Below are positions 34,686-43,932 of a DNA stretch of 55,814 nt, piece after piece. The notes under the pieces are model-generated. The model did not search any database and was not told the origin of the DNA. It saw only the letters and a program-made list of their open reading frames with translations. Position 1 is the first letter of the stretch. Every line of letters starts with the position of its first letter. The position numbers and the translations under genes were made by a program. The DNA comes from Tubiluchus corallicola (taxonomy: Eukaryota; Priapulida; Priapulimorpha; Priapulimorphida; Tubiluchidae), in the NCBI GenBank assembly GCA_030141605.1, contig JAQGDQ010001200.1:1-55814 (forward strand). Direction: 5' to 3'.

Positions 34686-36264
34686 CTTAGTGGATTCGCT
34701 AAGCCACGCGTAGCTTTGAAAGTTTAACGAAATTTAACTATACGAGGTAATTATTAGTTAACCTAAGCTTTGATTTAAAAAAGCTGTTGTAGTTTTCAAT
34801 ATTTCAGAGCGTACTTTATTTTGAACTAATCTCTATACAATCATCCAGTTTTCCTTTAGAGGAATATATTCGCAATAATGAACTAGTCATGCTCCTAGTC
34901 ATGTCATAAACAACTACTTAGCATACAAAAAAATAAGTTATCCTGAAATGGACAAAGCATTCTTACTATGACTCTGAGACAGGATTTTGCGTTCCAGCCT
35001 TCTGTTCATACATGCCATATTAACTCTCAATTGTTATGCTCTCAGATACAATGTTACATTAAAAAGGCATTGTTTAAATCCTTTAAAACATGTACATAAA
35101 AGACTTATTTTATATGTACACATAAAGGCTGCTATAACATGGTATTTACTGTTCAGTTTTATTAGTTAAATTTGTCGGTTTTTAAATTTAGATTTTCAGA
35201 TGTGCTTATTCCTAATACAGGTGAGGAAAGTATCTTCTTCTTAGTAGTTTTCTTTAGCCAAAAAAGTCGTAGTCTGGAAGCTTTAGATTTTGTTTAGGTT
35301 TTATACCTAAAATAACTGAAACAGGTATAATAATAACTTCACTAGGCCAAACATTAATTCCAGTTTAATCAATTACTTAGTCGCTATATTCTGAGTAGCA
35401 TGAGCAACCGGTTAGTTTTAACAAAATAGAAAATTACTGCTATTGTAGAGAATGTTACTGCAATATGGGATCAAATGCACAATTTTAGTTTAATGCCATT
35501 TTTTTCAGATATGTTCCTACTTATTTAAATAGCAGAAAATACAATCCTTAGAGAAAAAAATCATGGTGTCACTATGAATCAGGAAAATGTTAAAGATCGA
35601 TTTTACTTGAATAACCCTATTAATTCCTTATTATCAATTTTTTAGATACTGCACTTCTATTTACTTAATTGTAAAGCACATAAATTCTCTGCCCAAAGTG
35701 AATTTAGTGTACAGTAAATTTAGTTAACTCTACATGAATGAAATGGACTGGCTAACTGCTAGTAACTGGCCTACTTTCTGAAGGACTAAGTAAATTTCGT
35801 GAGTAAAAATCACAAACGTTTGGTAAAAAATAATTAAAATAAAATGGCAAACTACAAAAAATGAAAATAAATAAACATGCCATACCCATGATATTCGATG
35901 ACTGCTGTATTCAACACAAATAAACAAATTCTTCGGTTAACACACCGTACGAACCAAGAAAATGAACAAGGCGGAAGCGGACAGGCTTAACTACTAACGT
36001 CTCAAGTACGATACAAGCAGTCAAAAAAGGCAAATCTCTTTAACTATTCAATGTATAACAAACAATTTTATTGCTAAACTGTCTACATATTATGAAAATA
36101 AAAAATTCAAAAACCACTTTTCACAGTCCTGTAAACACGAAATGACACCTAATGCGCACGCGCAAAAATCACTTTCTCTCGAATTCAAGTCGATTGTCAT
36201 TTGTTTTGAAATGAAGTTAACCAAAGGCAACAATAAACGAAAACAGACGTCCTCTGAAATATTA

Positions 36265-36629
36265 GTGATTTTACAAATTAATTGTAACAAGAATTATTGC
36301 TAAAATTGCGTTGTATTATGCGTGTTTCGTGGGTGTAGTACAACCATGACGTTCCTGTAAACTAATTGAGCAACATTTTACGAGTAGACGTCAATAAAGC
36401 AAAGAATCGCAAACTGGCTTTTGAATTAATCCAGTCTCCAGTATTGATTTTACAAATTAATTGCAACAAGAATTATTGCTAAAATTGCGTTGTATTATAC
36501 GTGTTTCGTGGGTGTAGTACAACCATGACGTTCGTGTAAACTAATTGAGCAACATTTTATGAGTAGACGTCAATAAAGCAAAGATTTTAATCGCAAACTG
36601 GCTTTTGAATTAATCCAGTCTCCAGTATA
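36265..36629. repeat. Tandem duplication of about 182 bp
   Basis: Two adjacent near-identical copies, each starting TGATTTTACAAATTAATTG and ending AATCCAGTCTCCAGTAT. They differ by a few substitutions and a short insertion. The unit lies in the intergenic DNA upstream of the M6 gene. Confidence 0.9.
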
Positions 36630-38244
36630 TTGGTATTCTTCAGTTTCATCAATCTCCCTATTACTTAGTGACTCCCTTAATGCTGGAATTCTTTCTGTTC
36701 TCGTGGATGTAACGTATTTTCAGTTTCACTATTTAGGTGTCAATCTTTTCGTTTTTCCGATTTCTTGACTGTTTTTTGAAAGATCTAAAAGGACACATGC
36801 AAAGGAAGTATAGTGATTTCAGACATCTGTTAACTCATACTGACTCTCCAAAACTAAAACCTTTATGAAGGGTGGAGGTGGTAAGGTCAGGTCCCCCATG
36901 AGAATTTTTGAGCCCTCCAATACTCCAAAAAATGATACTCAAACTAAGTCCTCCAGGGTATATCATGAGCAAGAAATCGGTACAACAAAAATGAATTGAT
37001 GAACTGTGATTTAGAAAACAGCTTTCTACATGTTTAAACTTTTTTGTGCATTTTAAAAACGACTTAATGATGGAGTGTAAATGTGCCGCATATTTAGCAT
37101 TTACTTTTATAAAAACAAAAAATTGATATTTTGACAGAATTTTTAATGCATTTTATTTTGAAGCAGAATAACATAGTTTTAACTATGCCGAGTTATGGAC
37201 GGCTTTGGTGTGCAAACACACATTTTATTTTGTTTGCCTTACTCAGGGTACGCACATCCTCGTTTGGCTTGTGGGCCCGTTTATTTTTTCAAACACCATA
37301 ACAAATCAGTTATTGTGCATTTGTGGTGGTACAAACACATAACTAATTAAATTTAAAACCAAATTGGAAAAACAAAAAATATGGCTAAAGTAGGAATAAC
37401 ACAACCTAGATCTAAATGAGCTACTTTTACAAGCGCATGCACCATGACATGACTTCTTGTTTTCACCACTCCAAATGTTTTTCGCCAGCCTTCCCAGTTA
37501 TACATGGATTTCACTTGTATTATAGTTGTATACTAATATGTTTATTTTTATGTCAGAGATAGAAATAAATTTGATTTCATTTGTTTCCCTGATCATGACA
37601 AATCAGAATTCCTGCAAGTCCCTTGATCAACATCGATTATTCATGTGTGCTGGTGACTAACATTGGGAATATATACAGTTATTATAAGGGATGAACTTAA
37701 ATTTGGAACTTTGACTGACCAACACCATAATGTCCCCGGCTATGGTGTCTGCCTTGTAAACAGAAGGTCCCTAATTCAAATCCAGGCGGTGTTGCAACTT
37801 TTCCGCATTTCGTATTTTTAAGTTCGGTTTCAAATTTTGTTGTTTGGTTTATACCACATGATTTTTTGTACTAACATTAACAATAATCCTGATTATAAAT
37901 AATTGTTCAAATTTTTCATTTTCTAAATTTATTTTTTTACCAGAGAAAGAGTAGTGATCATCATGGTAAGTTTGCATAATTTTATTTACCATAACTGTTT
38001 GCCATCAATTTATTTTCGATTTATTATCCTTTTCTATTCATTAGTTTGTTATAATAAATAATTATTTGCTTGCCATGCTGAAATTAGTAAATTCACTATT
38101 TAGGCAGATAGATGATCATTATTTTTGGTCTTTGCCATCCTGTCCTTCTCTATACTTTGTAACTCTATACTATAATATTCTAAAGACAAATAAATTGTTA
38201 TTGTGGTGAAGACAACACTCAATTAATTATAATAATTTATTTAA
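36630..38244. other. Intergenic DNA with a decayed tRNA-like segment
   Basis: Mostly featureless AT-rich DNA. At about 37730-37785, GGTGTCTGCCTTGTAAACAG followed by GTCC and TTCAAATCC resembles the anticodon arm (TGT, Thr) and B box of a tRNA. The A box half is degenerate, so this is a tRNA relic or SINE head rather than a gene. Confidence 0.35.
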
Positions 38245-38473
38245 TTAGTAATAACTGAAGCCAGCGTCTTTTTTACCAATGTAATTACTAACGTCGACGG
38301 TAGATGACAGCTCTGATGTTCCAGGGCCTACTGCTGTTAGTCCGTGCTTAAGTGCTGCATAATCATATTGGCAAAGAAATGACAGTTGTCGTTCTTTGGT
38401 ATTACTTTCGTAGTTCGCAACGTTATGTTTGGATATATACTGAATTGAGTAGTTCACAAAAGCTATAGCCAAT
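38245..38473 (-). CDS. Orphan open exon, unrecognised, minus strand
   Basis: Reading on the minus strand after a possible acceptor ATTGGCTATAG, an open frame starts FVNYSIQYISKHNVANYES and ends IGKKDAGFSYY, then TAA. A minus-strand AATAAA lies at about 38231-38236. The residue mix looks protein-like, with little low complexity. I could not find a joining upstream exon before FIG4, and the sequence immediately upstream is stop-rich in all frames. It may be the last exon of a small minus-strand gene, a pseudogene relic or chance. Confidence 0.3.
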
Positions 38474-38519
38474 AAAGTAAAGCACAAAATTACAATTATT
38501 TAACAGACAATTTTACATT

Positions 38520-39690
38520 ATTATTTAGTCTTACATGTTAACCTGTGCCCAAATTATCTTATTGTCAAATGAAGGGTAGCTGACTTGATGGCTTTTTAGT
38601 CAGTTCGCTTCCCTACGTCGTTGACTTTATATTTATCACATTTATTACTCTAATTATGTTTATATTTTTATTACATGCCTACATTCCTAAAATATTATGG
38701 ATAAAAATGAACTTGATTTGATTTGAAAGCTTTTGCAAAAAATAAGTCGTATGATTTTATCAAATCAGTATTTTTGACCCAGCATAATTAATAACATTTT
38801 ATATGAAATTAGTATGGTGAATAGTCAGCCATACAAATGGTGGCGATAAACATAACATACGTTATCGAATCAGCTAGTTAGGTGGTCATGTTTGTAAATT
38901 CATGTTATTCAGTCGACATGATCAGTGTTGATAATTGATTAAGTAGCACAATAATATATTGTAATGTGGCTTTTATTTAATGATGAATGTGGCATATTTA
39001 TTCCGGAAGACTTGATTACACATCATTTATCTGTCTATATGTACGAAATGTTCCACATTTGTTTCCCTGTTCATTTGCAAATAAGGTTCAATGAACATCA
39101 TGCACCTTACTGTCTACAAATGTTGCCAAGCACTTTATTAAATTTACAACCCCAATAATCTTGCATAAACTAGGTGCCCAAGTAAAAATACTCAAGCTAT
39201 CTACAATTTCAAAAAATATCTGAAAACAACCATCATAAATTCATACTAAACATAAATTTGTTGTGCTTCCATGTCTCATCAGAGTCACATTTCCACTTTA
39301 TCATAATCACGTCCACCAACCTTAACCATTTTTTTTTTCACTAATTCATGGCTCCTTAAGAAGCCATGCTTTCAAGAGGAGATATAGTGGAGATGGCCAA
39401 TGATGTACAAAAGCTCGTTAATATTTTAATAATTATGATTTATGACGGTTTTAATTTCATTAATTTTTGCAGTAGGTAATTTGGGTTGACTACTAAATCA
39501 GTGGAAAACTAATTATCTGTTCCTTAGCTTGTTCGTTACCTACAATAATATTTAGAAATTGTTTCTTCCTTGTTATTTAAATGTCTGATTTGTAATTGGC
39601 AAAATGTTGCAATAAACGATATTGGAAACCAGAACTCAATTGTTGCCATTTTTTATTATTGTTAAACTTTGACTGATACTAATTTACTTG
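38520..39690. other. Intergenic DNA upstream of FIG4, nothing recognised
   Basis: AT-rich sequence without convincing repeats or coding segments. The left end contains a stop-rich stretch. The FIG4 promoter and a 5' UTR exon should lie here or nearby but I cannot place them. Confidence 0.4.
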
Positions 39691-39799
39691 TTTTCAGGTT
39701 TTGTAGAAAGCGTCGGGAGTTTCACGATTCAAAGTGCTTTGCTTCTGGATTAACTTTCTTTTAAACCGAGTTCTGGTAATTTAGGCTTAGACATAGACA

Positions 39800-42502
39800 A
39801 TGTTTGCTAAAGTAAAGCCAAAGTTTTTGCCGCTCATTAATTCCATCCAAAAAATGGTATTGTACGAAACAAAGGCTCGATATTATGTTGTTGGGTCAAA
39901 CAATACTGAAACGTTGTTTCGTGTTTTAAAAATTGACAGAACAGAACCAAAGCAGCTGGTTATCGAAGAGGATCAAACTTTCTACACGAAAGAGGAGATC
40001 AGCGACTTATTGCTTATGATTGATGTTGGCAATCAGAAGAAATCGGGACAAAAAGTGTCTAGTTCAACATCTGGGTTGTCTGTGACTTGCTGTGCATTCG
40101 GAATCGTGGGATTTGTGAAATTTCTGGAAGGTTATTACATCATTCTGATAACAAAAAGAAGAAAGGTGGCAGTTTTGGGCCACCATACAATCTTTAAAAT
40201 TGAAGACACCTCAATGATTTACATTCCCAATGAACTGATCAAGCACTCGAATCCTGATGAGCAACGATATTTGAAAATTTTCCAGAGTGTTGACCTTTCG
40301 AGTAACTTTTATTTTAGTTATAGTTATGATCTGACCCACAGCTTGCAGTACAACTGCACGCAACCTCGTTCATTCGGTGATATGGATCGTGCAGACCATA
40401 AGCTAGAGGATACGCTTGCAAATAATAGCTCTTTTACAGCTGCACAACAACCTGCAGAAGAAAAGTCTCTTTTTGGCATTAGAAATAGTCCTTGTTACAA
40501 GTACGTGTGGAACGCATTTCTTGTTACAGAGTACGAAGATAGTGTTGACTCGGATTGGCTATTGTATGTCATTCATGGTTTTGTTGGACAGTCAATGATC
40601 AATATCTATGGCCGCCATCTGTATTTAACATTGATAGCCAGACGATCGAATAAATTTGCCGGAACGCGATTTCTCAAACGTGGCACAAACTGGTCGGGTG
40701 ATGTAGCTAATGAAGTCGAGACTGAACAAATTCTGCATGACGCTTCAGTTCAAACATTTCCTAGTGGTCATTTTACGTCTTTCGTTCAATTTCGTGGCTC
40801 TGTGCCAACATTCTGGTCACAAGATATTGCAAAGATGGTCCCAAAACCTCCGATAGCTGTGGACTTGGCCGACCCTTACTCTGTGGCTGCCGGTAGACAT
40901 TTTAACTGTATCATGAAACAATACGGATCCCCAATTATTGTTCTCAATCTGGTCAAAAAGAAGGAAAATCGACGTCACGAATGTATCCTTCAAGAAGGTT
41001 TCTGTAAAACAGTCGACTATTTGAATCAATTTTTGCCCGTTCAACACAAAATTGTGTACATATCCTTTGACATGGCTCGAGTTAGTAAGAGCAAACATGC
41101 CAATGTTATTAAGCGACTCGATGAGATTGCTGCTTCGTGCTTTAGCAAAACTGGCTTCTTTTTTAATCAACATGAGCTGTACTGCAACAAGTTGTACTCT
41201 AGTCATAATAATACATGTGGTGGCTACAAGACCTCAGGTTTCATCAAACAGACGGGTGTTGTAAGGACGAACTGTGTTGATAATTTGGACCGGACCAACA
41301 CGGCGCAGTTTGTGATTGGTAAATGTGCACTGGCTCATCAACTATACGCGCTTGGCATAATAAAACGGCCTTCAATTGAATATGAGACAGATGCAGTACG
41401 GATTCTAGAATGGTTATATGAAGATCACGGCGACACGTTAGCTCTACAGTACGGCGGCTCTCAACTCGTGCGCCGCATCCAAACCTATCGCAAAGCATCA
41501 CCGTGGTTTACATCTCAGAGCCGTGACATCGTGCAGACGTTATCTCGTTACTACAGCAACACATTTGCGGATGCTGACAAGCAAAGTGCCATTAACCTTT
41601 TTCTCGGTGTATTTAGACCTACAGAAAAGGTGACAAATCTTTGGGATTTGTACACGGACTATTACATCCACCATCCAGAATCTTTAGGTCAGCACACCTG
41701 CCTGCGAAACAGTTATACAGCTTGGTGTGACTTTAATGTTGTTCGTGCTCTTCCGTTACCTTATAGTGAAGAAACTAAGGGTGAGAATGATGCAAAATTT
41801 AAAACCTGCATGTTGTCAAAGAACAGCATGCAGGTAGATAGCTTTTTTGAGTATTATCAACCCTATCAGCTCACGGTGTTTGAAGAGCACTGGGCATTTA
41901 CTCTTGCTAAAGATAGCGTTCCCAGCACACCGGTGAAAGAAAATTATTCTCCCTTTGAAGTTCGCGATCGACGAATGATAAATAGCGGTAAAGTTAACGC
42001 TGGCGTTAGCAGTTCTTTTAGTTCGTCCTCTGAACGTTCGGAGGCTAGTACGAGCAGCAGCGATGATTTAACATCTTCGAGTGAGGAGTTTGATATTGTC
42101 GCCTTTCCTAAGAAAAAGTCGAAGAGCGATTTAGAGATTTTCTCATTTAAGCATCACTTTGGCACGATGAAGGATCAGTATGGCACGGAAATTGTTGAAC
42201 CTGACAAAATGAACATGATGCTTTATCGCAAACATGCCAGCTTTAAAAGGAATGCTGTTTATAGTGACGAACTGCTGCCTCTACCTGGACCAACCAGAGT
42301 CGTAAAGCTGATTAGAAAAAGTGCATTTTCTCTTGATAGTTCACGTCACGTCACGCCTCCCACTGTTAGTAGGCACTCGAAAGACGTGTATCGAGTTTAC
42401 ATCACCCGTGGAAAATTAGGAGCCACCGCTCCATCGCACTCTGCTATTTCTCTGTATGAACAATATGCACGGAAACACAAAGGCACTTTCTTTGCTTCAT
42501 AG
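39800..42502 (+). CDS. FIG4: FIG4 polyphosphoinositide phosphatase, single coding exon
   Basis: SAC-domain phosphatase of 900 residues (human 907) that acts in the PIKfyve-VAC14 complex on endolysosomes and removes the 5-phosphate of PI(3,5)P2. N-terminal matches are MVLYETKARYYVVGSNN and RVLKIDRTEPKQLVI; then FVKFLEGYYI, LEGYYIILITKRRK, NEVETEQIL and RGSVPTFWSQD. The catalytic loop is RTNCVDNLDRTNTAQ with C492, so CX5R(T/S) is present, but the usual second Cys (CVDC) is Asn. After it come YGGSQLV and LSRYYSNTFADADKQ. The C-terminal tail has a Ser-rich run (about 735-770). The whole CDS is uninterrupted, unlike its intron-rich neighbours. An acceptor TTTTCAG at about 39698 suggests a 5' UTR intron ending shortly before the ATG. 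AATAAA follows at 42595. Confidence 0.96.
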   Translation: MFAKVKPKFLPLINSIQKMVLYETKARYYVVGSNNTETLFRVLKIDRTEPKQLVIEEDQTFYTKEEISDLLLMIDVGNQKKSGQKVSSSTSGLSVTCCAFGIVGFVKFLEGYYIILITKRRKVAVLGHHTIFKIEDTSMIYIPNELIKHSNPDEQRYLKIFQSVDLSSNFYFSYSYDLTHSLQYNCTQPRSFGDMDRADHKLEDTLANNSSFTAAQQPAEEKSLFGIRNSPCYKYVWNAFLVTEYEDSVDSDWLLYVIHGFVGQSMINIYGRHLYLTLIARRSNKFAGTRFLKRGTNWSGDVANEVETEQILHDASVQTFPSGHFTSFVQFRGSVPTFWSQDIAKMVPKPPIAVDLADPYSVAAGRHFNCIMKQYGSPIIVLNLVKKKENRRHECILQEGFCKTVDYLNQFLPVQHKIVYISFDMARVSKSKHANVIKRLDEIAASCFSKTGFFFNQHELYCNKLYSSHNNTCGGYKTSGFIKQTGVVRTNCVDNLDRTNTAQFVIGKCALAHQLYALGIIKRPSIEYETDAVRILEWLYEDHGDTLALQYGGSQLVRRIQTYRKASPWFTSQSRDIVQTLSRYYSNTFADADKQSAINLFLGVFRPTEKVTNLWDLYTDYYIHHPESLGQHTCLRNSYTAWCDFNVVRALPLPYSEETKGENDAKFKTCMLSKNSMQVDSFFEYYQPYQLTVFEEHWAFTLAKDSVPSTPVKENYSPFEVRDRRMINSGKVNAGVSSSFSSSSERSEASTSSSDDLTSSSEEFDIVAFPKKKSKSDLEIFSFKHHFGTMKDQYGTEIVEPDKMNMMLYRKHASFKRNAVYSDELLPLPGPTRVVKLIRKSAFSLDSSRHVTPPTVSRHSKDVYRVYITRGKLGATAPSHSAISLYEQYARKHKGTFFAS

Positions 42503-42594
42503 TTTACTTCATGAATATGAACGCAGTGTTCTATAAATTGTGCGCATGCTCTTGTGTACGCAACATGCGTTCGACTTCGTTTTACCTGAAGAAA

Positions 42595-42600
42595 AATAAA
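42595..42600 (+). terminator. Candidate polyadenylation signal of FIG4
   Basis: AATAAA within GAAAAATAAAAATTC, 93 nt after the stop codon, the first canonical signal downstream. Confidence 0.65.
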
Positions 42601-43932
42601 AATTCTTTCTGCTAAACCAACGTCAAAACATTAAGTAACTGGTATAATGATAATTAATAATAATATGACATGACGAAATGTGAAGAAATGAAACTTACAT
42701 CTTTGCCGCATACCGGTGACTCACTTCTTTCATATCCTAACTGTGAAATGAGGCCAATGGCCTATTTCCTGTTCTAGCTCACCTGTCTAAACTAGGAAAA
42801 ACAAACACCAGGAGGCACCACGTGCTTATATCCAAAACATCTTGTTTATATAGTTCTCCTTGCAATGCACAAAATTGTGATATTGCACAACTGTATACGT
42901 ATATTTGTTTATATCCTATAGAAAGATTGGCTTTTTGCACATTTTTATCTTGTATCTGTCAGCACCAGTCATTGTCTTTCAGGGTGTTACAGGTTAAATG
43001 CCTAGTTTTTGAACTAAATACTGTATAATGTTCAAAAAAATTCGACAGTTCAGATGATGAAGTTAATAAATAAATACATTTTTAGTAAATGTACCAACTC
43101 TTGTCAGTAAGAATAAGCGTTTTCACAGTTTCGTTTTGCGCATGCACAGTTGCTTTAGGTCACCATAGCAATTTATGCGCTTTAACTACAGTCGTCATGT
43201 GACATGTGGGTAAAGCACAGCCTTCTACCGCATCAGTTCGGTAAATCCAGTTGTTTTACGTGAACTTTACTTAATTATGCAGTATTCCGTGCGTAGAGTG
43301 ATTTACTAGCAGGATCTTGCTTGGGAAGATGGAAAATGAACTAGGTAAGGTTCTAGCTGCTAAAATTGTTACTATTACAATCAGCATGGGCTGTGAGGCA
43401 TCGTCAAGTGTACACAAGTGCTTTGTGTGGTACACTTAACCTTTGACCTTTTCGCGAACATCATCAATTGCTGGAACTGTGAAAAGGCTTATTGTTTCTG
43501 CATTATATTATGAATTTAATGTTAATTCGTAGTTTAAGATGTCATTTGGGTTGTCATATTATGCTTGTGTATAAGTATGTGATTTACAGGATTAATGCTT
43601 TAATGAATGCACAGCTATTTTGTGTGTAATTAAGCATGTCTCTGCATCCCTACGACTTCTGTATACAGCTTAATAACTGCAGATGTTAATATAGCAGGAG
43701 TTAATTTTTAGTGTTTATACATTTGCTTGTAGTAATTTTACTGTTAGTCACTGTACATGCTTACACTGTGATTCTCATTGTCAACATACTTTTATTATAG
43801 CAAATAAATAAAGTCAAATCAACCATAACTGTGATGAATTCGATGATATGCGATTTTCAAACTATTTTCGAACATTGTGAAAGTGTAATCAGCACTTGAA
43901 TTTAGTCGTCCGTGATGTGAGCGTGAGCCAAA
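42601..43932. other. FIG4-SMYD4 intergenic region and SMYD4 promoter zone
   Basis: Apart from the repeat at 43150-43480 I recognise nothing. The region must hold the SMYD4 promoter. ATGGAAAATGAACTAG followed by GTAAGG at about 43329-43350 looks like a short start exon with a good donor and could be an alternative 5' exon, but this is speculative. Confidence 0.4.
43150..43480. repeat. Dispersed repeat (copy 2), inverted relative to 30948-31283
   Basis: Reads CATGTGACATGTGGGTAAAGCA, then TTTACTTAATTATGCA, TAGAGTGATTTACTAGCAGG, TGAACTAGGTAAGGTTCTAGC and CACTTAACCTTTGACCTTTT, each with a close counterpart in the reverse complement of copy 1. It lies about 450 bp upstream of the SMYD4 start, in the likely promoter zone. 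Confidence 0.7.

Noticed and set aside
37720-37800. tRNA-Thr gene
   Set aside because: The anticodon arm and B box are suggestive, but the A box half and acceptor stem do not pair, so it is listed only as a relic.
40817-41501. Minus-strand frames of 129 and 85 codons
   Set aside because: Antisense shadows of the FIG4 coding exon.
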